A DNA stretch of 38,878 nucleotides from Alphaproteobacteria bacterium (GCA_947474005.1 CANJHI010000029.1:1-38878), one strand, 5' to 3'; shown: positions 24,800 to 33,713, counted from the stretch's first letter. A program made the numbers and translations. The notes: generated by a model not told the origin, from the sequence alone.

Positions 24800-26299
24800 T
24801 TATTCGCTATCGCCTTCCCGGAGCGGGGCGAGCGAGCGTGGTTTGAACAAGAGAAAGCCAACGACGATCACGGGAACGGCGAGCAGCGTGAGCGCCACCG
24901 GGCGGTCGAGGAAAATGGCGAAGCTGCCGCCGGAAATCTCCAGCGTCGTGCGCAGCGATTTCTCCATCATCGGGCCAAGGATGAGTGCCAGGATGGCTGG
25001 CGCGATCGGGAAGTCGAGCTTGCGCAGCAGATAGCCCAGGATGCCGAAGCCCAACATGACCCAGACATCGAACAGGCTCTGCTTCAGGCCGTAGGCGCCG
25101 ATCACGCAGAAGATCAGCACCCCGGCGCACATGTAGCTGAACGGGATCTTGAGCAGCTTGGCCCACAGGCCGACCAGCGGCAGGTTGAGGATCAGCAGCA
25201 GCACGTTGCCGACGAAGAAGCTCGCGATCACGGTCCAGACCAGCGCCGGCTGCTCCTGGAACAGGAAGGGCCCCGGTGTGATGCCGTTGATGATGAAGGC
25301 ACCCATCAGCACCGCAATGGTGGGCGAGCTCGGGATGCCGAGCGCCAGCAGCGGCACCATGGCGGCGTTGGCATAGGCATTGTTGGCGGTCTCGGCCGAG
25401 GCCACGCCCTCGATCGCGCCCTTGCCGAAGCGTTCCGGCGTCTTGGAGACGCGCTTTTCCAGCACATAGGCCATGAAGGTCGGCACGATGGCGCCGACCC
25501 CCGGGATCAGGCCAAGCACGAAGCCGACGACGGTGCCGCGGCCGATCGCGCCCACCGACTGTTTGCATTCCGCAGCCGTCGGCATCCAGCTCTTGAGCTC
25601 GGCCTCGACCATGTGGGTCTGGCGCTTCTCCGCCGCGAGCAGCAGTTCGGCCACGCCGAACAGGCCCATGACGACCGGGATGAAGCCGATGCCGTCGTAG
25701 AGCTCCTCAACGCCAAAGGTGAAGCGCGGCGCGCCGCGCACCGGATCGACACCGACCAGGGCGAGCAGCAGGCCGATCACCGTCATCAGGAGCGCTGCCA
25801 TCATGTTGTTGCCGGCCAGGCCCACGACCAGGCAGAGGCCCGCGACCATGAGGGCGAAGAACTCGGCCGGCCCGAACTTCAGCGCCAGCGAGGCGAGCGG
25901 CATGGCGACGACGACCAGCGCCACCGTGGCCAGCGTGCCGCCGACGAAGGAGCCGATCGCCGCGATGCCCAGCGCCGATCCGGCGCGGCCCTGGCGGGCC
26001 ATCTGGTGGCCGTCGATACAGGTCACGACCGAGGCCGCTTCGCCCGGCACGTTGATCAGCACCGAGGTGATCGTGCCGCCATACATCGCGCCGTAGTAGA
26101 TGGCGCTCAACATGATGATGGCGCCGGTGGCGTCGAGGCTGAAGGTGAGCGGGATCAGGATTGCCGTGCCGGCCGCCGGTCCGAGGCCGGGCAACACACC
26201 GATCAGTGTGCCGAGCACGCATCCCACCAGGGCAAACAGCAGGTACTTGACCGAGAGAGCCGCGGCGAAACCCGCGAGCAGATGGTGGAGCGCGTCCAT
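24800..26299 (-). CDS. tctA: Tripartite tricarboxylate transporter large permease TctA
   Basis: A 499-residue inner-membrane protein with about twelve hydrophobic segments, the large channel subunit of TTT transporters. Family marks are GVLPGLGPAAGTAILIPLTF near residue 36, the segment YGAMYGGTITSVLINVPGEAASV near 68-90, a second Gly/Pro loop GLIPGVGAIVPTFMAYVLEKR near residue 260, and GIPSSPTIAVLMGAF. I chose the ATG at 26299; the open frame reaches 26338 but would overlap tctB. tctB ends 4 bases upstream. It uses the ion gradient with TctB and TctC. Confidence 0.9.
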   Translation of the reverse strand: MDALHHLLAGFAAALSVKYLLFALVGCVLGTLIGVLPGLGPAAGTAILIPLTFSLDATGAIIMLSAIYYGAMYGGTITSVLINVPGEAASVVTCIDGHQMARQGRAGSALGIAAIGSFVGGTLATVALVVVAMPLASLALKFGPAEFFALMVAGLCLVVGLAGNNMMAALLMTVIGLLLALVGVDPVRGAPRFTFGVEELYDGIGFIPVVMGLFGVAELLLAAEKRQTHMVEAELKSWMPTAAECKQSVGAIGRGTVVGFVLGLIPGVGAIVPTFMAYVLEKRVSKTPERFGKGAIEGVASAETANNAYANAAMVPLLALGIPSSPTIAVLMGAFIINGITPGPFLFQEQPALVWTVIASFFVGNVLLLILNLPLVGLWAKLLKIPFSYMCAGVLIFCVIGAYGLKQSLFDVWVMLGFGILGYLLRKLDFPIAPAILALILGPMMEKSLRTTLEISGGSFAIFLDRPVALTLLAVPVIVVGFLLFKPRSLAPLREGDSE

Positions 26300-26303
26300 G
26301 GGC

Positions 26304-26771
26304 CTAGCTCCAGATCCGGCCATCCGGCAGGAGCACATCCAGCCAATGGGTGAAGACGTAATAGACGCCGAAGCTGCCGCCGACGGCGAACAGCGCGATC
26401 ACCCACCAGCGCCGCTCGCCGAGCGCGATCACGAGGGCAGCATTGAACACCAGCATGGCGAGGCGGAAACCCACCACCTCCATCGCCGCCGCGGCGGCAG
26501 CCATCAGGAGGACGATGGCGAGCCAGCGCATGCCGCCTACACCGTATGGCAGGATGCGAACCTCGTCATCGGCCGCAGGAGCGGCGGGCTCGCGGTAGGT
26601 GGTGAAGAGAAGGGCGAGTGCCAGGACCACGCCGATCAGCGCCAGCCAGAACGGAAAGAAGCCCGGGCCTGGGCCCAGACGATCCGTCAGCGACAGCAGC
26701 GAAGACTGCCAGACTGCAAACAGGCAGAACACCAGCATGGCGCCCGTCGCGATCAGTCGACCCTGGCGCAT
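26304..26771 (-). CDS. tctB: Tripartite tricarboxylate transporter small permease TctB
   Basis: A 155-residue membrane protein with four hydrophobic segments, the small subunit of the TTT transporter. The GPGPGFFPFWLALIGVVLAL segment near residues 33-52 is the TctB hallmark. A short cytoplasmic linker (about 62-72) separates the two halves. A strong GGGAGGG ribosome site precedes the ATG at 26771. It is the first gene of the operon. The divergent SDR starts 97 bases away, with a 15-bp palindrome between the two. Confidence 0.87.
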   Translation of the reverse strand: MRQGRLIATGAMLVFCLFAVWQSSLLSLTDRLGPGPGFFPFWLALIGVVLALALLFTTYREPAAPAADDEVRILPYGVGGMRWLAIVLLMAAAAAAMEVVGFRLAMLVFNAALVIALGERRWWVIALFAVGGSFGVYYVFTHWLDVLLPDGRIWS

Positions 26772-26811
26772 GCCCGTCGACCCTCCCTATATTTCTTTTC
26801 TTGTTCTGGAG

Positions 26812-26826
26812 TGCAGCATAGCTGCA
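26812..26826. promoter_or_regulatory. Candidate operator palindrome between tctB and a divergent SDR
   Basis: TGCAGC-ATA-GCTGCA is a perfect 6+3+6 inverted repeat in a 97-base divergent intergenic region. On the minus strand the overlapping TATGCT could be a -10 element, with a weak TTGCAC -35 16 bases upstream. A repressor bound here would block tctBAC and perhaps the SDR as well. No regulator gene is nearby. Confidence 0.42.
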
Positions 26827-26868
26827 AACCAAGCATGTGCAAATCTGCGGCGGATCGGGAGGAAGAGA

Positions 26869-27672
26869 ATGAACAGGCTGGACGGCAAGGTCGCGTTTCT
26901 GTCGGGTGCCGCACGCGGCATCGGCGGCGAAAGTGCCAAGCTGATGGCGAGCGTCGGCGCCAAGGTGGCGATCGGCGACGTGCTCGAGGAGCGCGGCCGC
27001 CAGACCGTGCGTGAGATCGAGGCTTCAGGTGGCCAGGCGCTGTTCGTGCCGCTCGATGTCACGACGGAGGCGAGCTGGGCCGCAGCGATGGACGCAACGG
27101 TCAAGAAGTTCGGCGGTCTCGACATCCTGGTGAACAACGCCGGCATCTTCGTTGGCAAGGGCGTCGAGGATGCTTCTATGGACGACTGGCACCGACTGGT
27201 CGCCGTCAACCTGACTGGCGTGGTCCTGGGCACGCGCGCGGCGCTGCCTCACCTCAAGGCGAGCGCCCAGCAAAGTCCTCATGGTTCGGCGATCGTCAAT
27301 CTGGCTTCCATTGCGGGCCTGGTGGGTTCGCAGCTCGATCCGCTCTATTCGCTGACCAAGGGTGGCGTGACGCTCTTCACCAAGTCGACGGCCCTGGAGT
27401 TCGGCCGCAAGGGCTACAGGATCCGCGTCAACTCGATCCATCCCGGCCTGATCGAGACGGACATGGGTCAACAGACCTTCGTCATGCGCGCCAAGCAGGT
27501 CGGCACCAATGACACGGAGAAAGCACGCGAGGCGACGCTCGCGCTTCATCCGCTCGGCCGGCTGGGCACGGCGAGCGACATTGCCAAGGGCATCGTCTTC
27601 CTGGCCTCCGATGATGCGAGCTTCATGACGGGCGCAGGCCTCGTCGTCGATGGTGGCTGGACCGCTCACTAG
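26869..27672 (+). CDS. SDR family oxidoreductase, probably NAD-dependent
   Basis: A 267-residue classical SDR related to 3-alpha/20-beta-hydroxysteroid dehydrogenases. The nucleotide loop reads SGAARGIG (12-19, Ser in place of the usual Thr), and Asp37 (AIGDVLE) favours NAD. NNAG is at 89-92. The catalytic set is Asn114, Ser147, Tyr160 and Lys164 (YSLTK). DGG is near the end. A strong GGGAGGAAGAGA site precedes the ATG at 26869; the frame is open to 26599, but that stretch overlaps tctB on the other strand. It may metabolise a substrate imported by the TTT system, on context alone. Its stop abuts the convergent flavodoxin-like stop with no gap. Confidence 0.88.
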   Translation: MNRLDGKVAFLSGAARGIGGESAKLMASVGAKVAIGDVLEERGRQTVREIEASGGQALFVPLDVTTEASWAAAMDATVKKFGGLDILVNNAGIFVGKGVEDASMDDWHRLVAVNLTGVVLGTRAALPHLKASAQQSPHGSAIVNLASIAGLVGSQLDPLYSLTKGGVTLFTKSTALEFGRKGYRIRVNSIHPGLIETDMGQQTFVMRAKQVGTNDTEKAREATLALHPLGRLGTASDIAKGIVFLASDDASFMTGAGLVVDGGWTAH

Positions 27673-28131
27673 TCAGAAGATACCGGCGGCGAGGCCTGCC
27701 GCCATCGCCGCCCCAAGCTCCTCGCACTGGTCGACGAAGGCCGGCTGCCAGATGCCCCTGCAGATCAGCGGCTCCTGCACGGCGCGCCAGCGCAAACCGG
27801 TCGTGATCGTCTCCACGCCGCGGCGCGTCCCTGTGCCGTCACTGCCGGCGCGGATGTAGAGTGCGTAGGGCAGGCCCTGGGTCTTCTCGAGGCAGGGATT
27901 GTAGCTGCGGTCGAAGAAGTCTTTCAGCGCGCCGCTCATGTAGCCGAGGTTCTCGGTCGTGCCCAGGATGATCGCCTGCGCCGCCAGCACGTCCTCCGGG
28001 CCGGCCTGGAGGGGTGCCACGACCCGAACATCGAGGCCCGTTTCGCTCCGCGCTCCGCGCTCGACGGCAGCCCGCAGCGCAAGGGTGTTCTCCGACGGGG
28101 CGTGGGCCACGATCAGCAGGCGTTTCGACAT
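27673..28131 (-). CDS. Flavodoxin/NAD(P)H-dependent FMN reductase family protein
   Basis: A 152-residue flavodoxin-fold protein. It begins with a beta strand and phosphate-binding turn (KRLLIVAHAPSENT, residues 3-16) and has a second flavin loop GTTENLGYMSGALKDFFDRSYNPC near 57-80, typical of flavodoxin-like reductases. It probably binds FMN and serves as a quinone or flavin reductase; the partner is unknown. A GTG one codon upstream (28134) is an equally possible start, and neither has a clear ribosome site. Its start lies only about 30 bases from the divergent carboxylase gene, so their promoters must overlap coding sequence. Confidence 0.78.
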   Translation of the reverse strand: MSKRLLIVAHAPSENTLALRAAVERGARSETGLDVRVVAPLQAGPEDVLAAQAIILGTTENLGYMSGALKDFFDRSYNPCLEKTQGLPYALYIRAGSDGTGTRRGVETITTGLRWRAVQEPLICRGIWQPAFVDQCEELGAAMAAGLAAGIF

Positions 28132-28160
28132 CACCCGGTTTTAACCCGATACTCGGTGCC

Positions 28161-31100
28161 ATGCTCAAGAAACTCCTGATCGCCAATCGCGGCGAAATCG
28201 CCATCCGCATCGCCCAGGCTGCCGCCGAACTCGGCATCGCCACGGTCGGTATCCATTCCGAGGACGACGCCACCTCGCTGCACATCAGGCGGGTCGACGA
28301 GGCCAGGGCGTTGAAAGGAAAGGGGGCGGCGGCCTATCTCGACATCGGGGGTGTGATCGCCGCGGCAAAAGCGGCGGGCTGCGACTCGGTCCATCCCGGC
28401 TACGGTTTCCTGTCGGAGAATGCGGCCTTCGCTCGCGCCTGTACCGACGCGGGGTTGATCTTCGTCGGGCCGACGCCCGAACAGCTCGATCTGTTTGGCG
28501 ACAAGGTGCAGGCTCGGGCCCATGCCGCGGCAACCGGTGCGCCGCTGCTGCCCGGCACCGACGGCGCGGCAGACCTTGCCGCTGTGAAGGCGTTCTTCGC
28601 CCAGCATGCCGGCACGGGGATCATGATCAAGGCGATTGCCGGCGGCGGCGGGCGCGGCATGCGGGCTGTCCGCAAGGACACCGAGATCGCCGAGGCCTTC
28701 GAGCGCTGTGGCGCGGAAGCCAAAGCGGCGTTCGGCAACGGGGCACTTTATGCCGAGAGGCTGATCGACCGCGCGCGGCACATCGAGGTGCAGATCGTGG
28801 GCGACGGCAAAGGCGGGATCGTGGCCTTCGGCGAACGCGACTGCACGATCCAGCGGCGCAACCAGAAGATCGTCGAGATGGCGCCGAGCCCGGGCCTCTC
28901 CGCCGACCTGCGCCAGAAGATCGTGGCGGCGGCGGTCGGCATGGCGAAGGCGGTGAAGTATCGCAGTCTCGGCACTTTCGAATTCCTGGTCGATGCGGCC
29001 AGCAAGCAATCCTTCTTCTGCTTTATCGAGGCCAATCCCAGGCTGCAGGTCGAGCACACCGTCACGGAAGAGGTCTACGGCGTCGATCTGGTGAAGGCGC
29101 AGCTCCGTCTCGCCGCGGATGCAAGCCTGGCCGAAGTCGGCGTCGTCGGTGCCAGTTCGCGCGGCTACGCCATCCAGCTCCGCGTCAACATGGAGACCAT
29201 GACCGCCGACGGCTCGGCCAAGCCGGGCGGTGGCACGCTCACGGCCTTCGAGCCGCCGGCGGGCCGCGGGGTACGCGTCGACACCTATGGCTATGCCGGC
29301 TATCGCACCAATCCCAATTTCGACTCCCTGCTTGCCAAGGTGATCGTTCACGCAGCCTCGTTCGAGGAGGCTTTGGCCTGCGCCGAGCGGGCGCTGGCGG
29401 CGTTTCGGCTCGAGGGCGCACCGTCCAACATCACCTTCCTGCGGGCGTTGCTGGCGCACCGCGACTTCCGCGACGACAAGGTCTACACGCGCTTCGTCGA
29501 CGATCATGCGCCCGAGCTCCTGGATGCTGCCGCCAAGCTGAAGGCCGGCCTCTATTTCGAGGCCGCGGCGCCTGTGCAGGCTTCCGCGCCAGCACCGGCG
29601 CCAGCCGCCGCTGTCCGTCAGGCAGGCGCCCGGGTCGATGCCGTCGATCCGTTGGCCGTGCTGGCCTTCGGCAAGGCCAAGGCCGAGGTTGCCGCGCCGC
29701 CGGCCGCGAGCGAGGTGCCCGAGGGCACGGTGGCGGTGCCGGCGCCGATGCAGGGCACCATCGTCAGCATCGCCGTGGCGGAGGGCGACGCCGTCGCAGC
29801 GGGCCAGGCGCTTCTCGTGATGGACGCCATGAAGATGCAACACGAGATTCGCAGCCCGGCCCGCGGCTATGTGCGACGGATCGCGGTCGCAGCGGGCGAG
29901 ACGATCTACGAGGGCCATGCGCTCCTGTTCGTCGAGGAGGCGGACGTCGAGGTGAAGGGCGCCGCGGTCGAGGAGAAGATCGACCTCGATCACATCCGGC
30001 CCGACCTCGCCGAATATTTCGACCGCCGGGCGATGACGCTCGACGAGAAGCGGCCGGATGCGGTGGCGCGTCGGCGCAAGACCAACCAGCGCACGGCGCG
30101 GCAGAATCTCGACGATCTGGTCGACCCCGGGAGTTTCGTCGAATATGGCGCCTTCGCCATCGCCAGCCAGCGCACGCGCCGCACGGTCGAGGATTTGATC
30201 GAGAAGACGCCGGCCGATGGCCTCATCACCGGCATCGGCCGGGTCAATGGCTCGCTGTTCGGGCCCGAGCAGAGCCGCGTCGCCGTCGCGCACTACGACT
30301 ACACCGTGCTGGCCGGCACCCAAGGCAAGAACAACCACCACAAGAAGGACCGCCTGTTCGAGATCGTCGAGAAGCAGCGGATCCCGCTGGTGTTCTTCAC
30401 CGAGGGCGGCGGCGGCCGGCCGGGCGACATCGATGTGCAGTCGGTCGCCGGCCTCAACACCATGGCCTTCCACATCTTCGGGCGGCTGAGTGGCGCGGTG
30501 CCACTGGTCGGGATCAACTCAGGCCGCTGCTTCGCGGGCAACGCCGCGATCCTCGGCTGCTGCGACGTGGTGATCGCCACCAGGAACTCGTCGATCGGCA
30601 TGGGCGGCCCGGCGATGATCGAGGGCGGCAATCTCGGCGTGTTTTCACCCGAGGAAGTGGGCCCGATGAGCGTGCAGGTCGCCAACGGCATGGTCGATAT
30701 CGCCGTCGAGGACGAGGCCGAGGCGGTCGCCGTGGCCAAGAAATACCTCTCCTTCTTCCAGGGCGCCTTGCCGGAGTGGCGGGCCGCCGACCAGCGGCTG
30801 CTGCGCCGCGTGATCCCCGAGAACCGGCTCCGGGTCTACGACGTGCGCGACGTGATCGAGACGTTGTGCGACGAGGGCTCGGTGCTCGAGCTGCGGCGCG
30901 CCTTCGGCCTGGGCATGGTAACGGCGTTCGGCCGAATCGAGGGCAAGCCGCTCGGTATCGTCGCCAACAACCCGACGCATCTCGCGGGCGCCATCGACAG
31001 CGACGGCTCGGACAAGGCGGCGCGCTTCCTGCAGCTCTGCGACGCCTTCGACATCCCGATCCTGTTCCTGTGCGACACGCCCGGCATGATGGTCGGACCG

Positions 31101-31550
31101 GAGGTCGAGAAGACCGCGCTGGTCCGCCATTGCTCGCGGCTGTTCGTGACCGGCGCCAACCTCACCGTGCCGTTCGGCACCATCGTGCTGCGAAAGGCCT
31201 ATGGGCTCGGCGCTCAGGCGATGGCCGGCGGTTCGTTCCACGCGCCCACCTTTGCGCTCAGCTGGCCGACCGGTGAGTTCGGCGGCATGGGGCTCGAGGG
31301 CGCCGTGAAGCTCGGCTATCGCAAGGAACTGGAGGCGGTCACCGATCCGGCCGAGCGGCGTGCTCTGTTCGACAAGATGGTGGCGGCGGCCTATGCCCGC
31401 GGCAAGGCGCTCAGCACCGCTACCTATTTCGAAGTCGACGAGGTCATCGACCCCGCCGATTCGCGGCGCTGGATCGCGACCGCGCTGTTGGGGGCGGCGT
31501 CGAAGCCGGCGCGCTCCACCAAGAAGCGGCCGAACATCGACACCTGGTAG
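28161..31550 (+). CDS. Single-chain acyl-CoA carboxylase (biotin carboxylase-BCCP-carboxyltransferase)
   Basis: A 1129-residue multidomain biotin enzyme that carboxylates an acyl-CoA in two steps. The biotin carboxylase domain (about 1-450) starts KKLLIANRGEIAIRI, has the ATP glycine loop AGGGGRGMRAV, and ENPRLQVEHTVTEE-type catalytic residues (EANPRLQVEHT here). An Ala/Pro-rich linker follows. The biotinyl domain contains DAMKM with Lys558 as the biotin site. The carboxyltransferase halves fill about 610-1129 (GGGRPGDIDVQ, RCFAGNAAILGCCDVV, CDTPGMMVGPEVEK). This order and length match the homohexameric long-chain acyl-CoA carboxylases described from Mycobacterium avium and Rhodopseudomonas palustris. 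I chose the ATG at 28161; the upstream frame lies over the flavodoxin gene. Confidence 0.9.
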   Translation: MLKKLLIANRGEIAIRIAQAAAELGIATVGIHSEDDATSLHIRRVDEARALKGKGAAAYLDIGGVIAAAKAAGCDSVHPGYGFLSENAAFARACTDAGLIFVGPTPEQLDLFGDKVQARAHAAATGAPLLPGTDGAADLAAVKAFFAQHAGTGIMIKAIAGGGGRGMRAVRKDTEIAEAFERCGAEAKAAFGNGALYAERLIDRARHIEVQIVGDGKGGIVAFGERDCTIQRRNQKIVEMAPSPGLSADLRQKIVAAAVGMAKAVKYRSLGTFEFLVDAASKQSFFCFIEANPRLQVEHTVTEEVYGVDLVKAQLRLAADASLAEVGVVGASSRGYAIQLRVNMETMTADGSAKPGGGTLTAFEPPAGRGVRVDTYGYAGYRTNPNFDSLLAKVIVHAASFEEALACAERALAAFRLEGAPSNITFLRALLAHRDFRDDKVYTRFVDDHAPELLDAAAKLKAGLYFEAAAPVQASAPAPAPAAAVRQAGARVDAVDPLAVLAFGKAKAEVAAPPAASEVPEGTVAVPAPMQGTIVSIAVAEGDAVAAGQALLVMDAMKMQHEIRSPARGYVRRIAVAAGETIYEGHALLFVEEADVEVKGAAVEEKIDLDHIRPDLAEYFDRRAMTLDEKRPDAVARRRKTNQRTARQNLDDLVDPGSFVEYGAFAIASQRTRRTVEDLIEKTPADGLITGIGRVNGSLFGPEQSRVAVAHYDYTVLAGTQGKNNHHKKDRLFEIVEKQRIPLVFFTEGGGGRPGDIDVQSVAGLNTMAFHIFGRLSGAVPLVGINSGRCFAGNAAILGCCDVVIATRNSSIGMGGPAMIEGGNLGVFSPEEVGPMSVQVANGMVDIAVEDEAEAVAVAKKYLSFFQGALPEWRAADQRLLRRVIPENRLRVYDVRDVIETLCDEGSVLELRRAFGLGMVTAFGRIEGKPLGIVANNPTHLAGAIDSDGSDKAARFLQLCDAFDIPILFLCDTPGMMVGPEVEKTALVRHCSRLFVTGANLTVPFGTIVLRKAYGLGAQAMAGGSFHAPTFALSWPTGEFGGMGLEGAVKLGYRKELEAVTDPAERRALFDKMVAAAYARGKALSTATYFEVDEVIDPADSRRWIATALLGAASKPARSTKKRPNIDTW

Positions 31551-31551
31551 A

Positions 31552-31588
31552 GGATCGCGCTTACGCGCCGCTCGTTACTGCGCGATCC
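31552..31588. terminator. Hairpin at the convergent ends of the carboxylase and binding-protein genes
   Basis: GGATCGCGC (31552-31560) and GCGCGATCC (31580-31588) form a perfect 9-bp stem around a 19-base loop that can add a small ACG/CGT stem. It begins right after the carboxylase stop and covers the stop of the convergent solute-binding protein. There is no U tract, so it may be a bidirectional Rho-type or stabilising 3' hairpin. Confidence 0.42.
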
Positions 31589-33473
31589 AGAACGTGTCCG
31601 GCTGGTAGAGCCCGATGTATCCGCCCGGATCCCAGGCGGAATAGCCCTCCTTGGGCACGTTGCGGACCTTGGGGCCGACCACGATGGGCTGGCGGATGCC
31701 GTTCACCGTGCCGATCGAGAATACCTCGTCGGCACTGGCCTCGAGCATCTTGTCCCATGCCTTGCGCCGCCCGACGGCGTCCTGAGAGGTCTCCCATTCC
31801 TTCAAGTAGTCGAGCAGCTTGCAGGCCGACTCCAGGTCGCATTTCTCGCCCTTGGTGCCTTTGGACTCGATGAACATGCCCCAGCGCGACCACTGCAGTC
31901 CGCCCTGCATAGTCGGCGCGAATTCCTTGGGGCTGGTGTTGACCGTCGGCACGGCGGTCACGTTGCCGGCGAAGGCCGTCATGATCGCTTCACCCGAGAA
32001 CGCCCTCAGTCGGAAATTCTCGCGGGTCTGGGGCTTGACCAGCATCTTGATGCCAACCTTCTTCCAGAATTCGCCGATAAGCTGCAGCGCATCGGCGTCC
32101 TCGGTCTCTTCGCTGGCATGCTCGACCACGATGGTCGCTGGCCGGCCGTCGGGTAACAGACGGATGCCGTCAGAGCCCCGCTTGGCGAGCCCGACCTCGT
32201 CCAGCAGCTTGTTGGCGAGCTTGGGATCGTACTTGGCCCACTTGGTCGCATATTCCGGCTTGAACAGCTCGGAACGCTCCATGATCGTATTGTTGGAAGG
32301 CTTGGCGAGGCCCAGATAGACGACCTGATTCAGCTCTTCGCGATCGATGGCCAGCGACAGCGCGCGTCGGAAGCGGACATCGCGCATCAGCTTGCGCCAA
32401 TCTTCGTCAGTGGCGGTGAGGTTGGGATAGAGCGCAATCTGCGATCCGGAGCCGGACTCCCACAGGCGAACATTGACGCCCGATGTCTTGGCGCTCTTCT
32501 GCAGGAATGTGTAGTCGCGCATATTGAGGTAGCGCGGCTGCAGGTCGGCCTCGCCAAGGCCTGCCTTGGCGGGAATCAGGTTGGCCGCCGCCACCGTCAT
32601 GATCACATCGTCGATGTAGGGGAGTTGCTGACCCTTCTCGTCGATGCGGTGATAGTAGGGGTTACGCGCGAAGACGAAACGCTGGGCCGGCGGGACCGTG
32701 GTGAGCACCCACGGGTTGAGCGTCGGCATGTCGACATTGCTGTTGCCGTACATCACGTCCTGGCGCCGGTAGATATTGACCCAACGGCTACCCTTGAAAG
32801 CCTTCAGGATCTCTTCTTCCGGCGTGTACTTGCCATGGAGCTTCTTGAGGTAGTGCGCCGGTCGGAAGAGGAAGAGCGGCGCAGCGCGTGCCTGGCTCTC
32901 GATGAAATAGGGGTTGGGCTTGTCCCAGGTATATTTGATCGTCAGGCTATCGATGATTTCGACCTTGGGCGGCTTGCCATCGACTATCAGTTCGACGGAA
33001 GGCCCGGAAGGCGACAGCTCGTCGTTGTTGGCAACATCCTCCCAGAAGAAGCGAAAATCCTCGGTGGTGAAGGGGTGACCGTCGGACCATTTGTGACCCG
33101 CGCGCAGCTTCAGGGTGAATTCACGACTCTCTTTGACTTCGTAGCTTTCCAGGATGTCGGGGTGCAGCTCGAATTTGTCATTGTAGACGATCAGGCGGGT
33201 GTAGCTGTAGATCGTCATCAGGCGCGTATCGCGCGAACCCGAGACCAGCATGTTGAGTTGGCCGCCTTGCTTGCCCGGGCCTTCTCCGCCAGCGAACCGC
33301 TTGACGATCAAGGGCTGCTCGGGGATGCGCTTGGCGACCGGCGGCAGCTTGCCCGCCTTCACCTGGTCGGCAAGCGAAGGTGTTTCCTGCAGCGTCGGCA
33401 GGGGATCGGCGGCAAATGCCGGCGTCCAAATCAGCCCGCCCACTATGGCCTGCATCAACATACGTCTTTTCAT
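31575..33473 (-). CDS. Family 5 ABC transporter solute-binding protein, long orphan form
   Basis: A 632-residue periplasmic binding protein of the peptide/nickel/oligosaccharide (SBP family 5) type; common members are 500-550 residues. The signal peptide is residues 1-21 (MKRRMLMQ, hydrophobic core, cleavage near AFA-ADP). The family segments SYEVKESREFTLKLRAGHKWSDGHPFTTEDFRF near residue 110 and VRFRRALSLAIDREELNQVVYLG near 380 are clear. I chose the ATG at 33473, preceded by GGTGAGG; the frame runs ten codons further upstream without a site. No permease or ATPase genes adjoin. It diverges from the alpha-hydroxy-acid oxidase gene across a region with a tandem repeat. The ligand is unknown. 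Confidence 0.88.
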   Translation of the reverse strand: MKRRMLMQAIVGGLIWTPAFAADPLPTLQETPSLADQVKAGKLPPVAKRIPEQPLIVKRFAGGEGPGKQGGQLNMLVSGSRDTRLMTIYSYTRLIVYNDKFELHPDILESYEVKESREFTLKLRAGHKWSDGHPFTTEDFRFFWEDVANNDELSPSGPSVELIVDGKPPKVEIIDSLTIKYTWDKPNPYFIESQARAAPLFLFRPAHYLKKLHGKYTPEEEILKAFKGSRWVNIYRRQDVMYGNSNVDMPTLNPWVLTTVPPAQRFVFARNPYYHRIDEKGQQLPYIDDVIMTVAAANLIPAKAGLGEADLQPRYLNMRDYTFLQKSAKTSGVNVRLWESGSGSQIALYPNLTATDEDWRKLMRDVRFRRALSLAIDREELNQVVYLGLAKPSNNTIMERSELFKPEYATKWAKYDPKLANKLLDEVGLAKRGSDGIRLLPDGRPATIVVEHASEETEDADALQLIGEFWKKVGIKMLVKPQTRENFRLRAFSGEAIMTAFAGNVTAVPTVNTSPKEFAPTMQGGLQWSRWGMFIESKGTKGEKCDLESACKLLDYLKEWETSQDAVGRRKAWDKMLEASADEVFSIGTVNGIRQPIVVGPKVRNVPKEGYSAWDPGGYIGLYQPDTFWIAQ

Positions 33474-33593
33474 TGTCAGCCTCACCTTTTCCCCGTCTGC
33501 CAACAGTCGTTGTTGCGGGTTTCGCCGAGCGGTCGTCGCTTCGGGGGATCAAATCGTCGAATGGCCTCAGCGTCAATGCTGTCAGTGTGCAAT

Positions 33594-33625
33594 GGTTCCA
33601 CGCATCGCCGGTTCCGCGCATCGCC
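33594..33625. repeat. Tandem 16-bp direct repeat in a divergent intergenic region
   Basis: GGTTCCACGCATCGCC (33594-33609) is followed directly by GGTTCCGCGCATCGCC (33610-33625), with one mismatch. It is flanked by CAATGG on both sides. The region (33474-33713, 240 bases) separates the binding-protein gene (minus) from the oxidase gene (plus). The repeat is 120-150 bases from the first and 90-120 from the second, which suits an activator or iteron-type regulator site. Confidence 0.5.
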
Positions 33626-33713
33626 CAATGGTGGCGAAATTGTGACGTCGCATTGACGCGCCACGGCGGACGCGTAAGAAACGGCGGGTAACAGATCAAG
33701 TACTGGGGGAAGA

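Noticed and set aside
28138..28147. GTTTTAACCC shared with 18371-18380, both about 22 bases before a start codon
   Set aside because: One shared 10-11 base word between two intergenic regions is expected by chance in this amount of sequence, and the two genes need not be co-regulated.
28131..30473. A 780-codon open frame on the minus strand
   Set aside because: It is antisense to the acyl-CoA carboxylase, whose domains are unmistakable; it has no recognisable motif.
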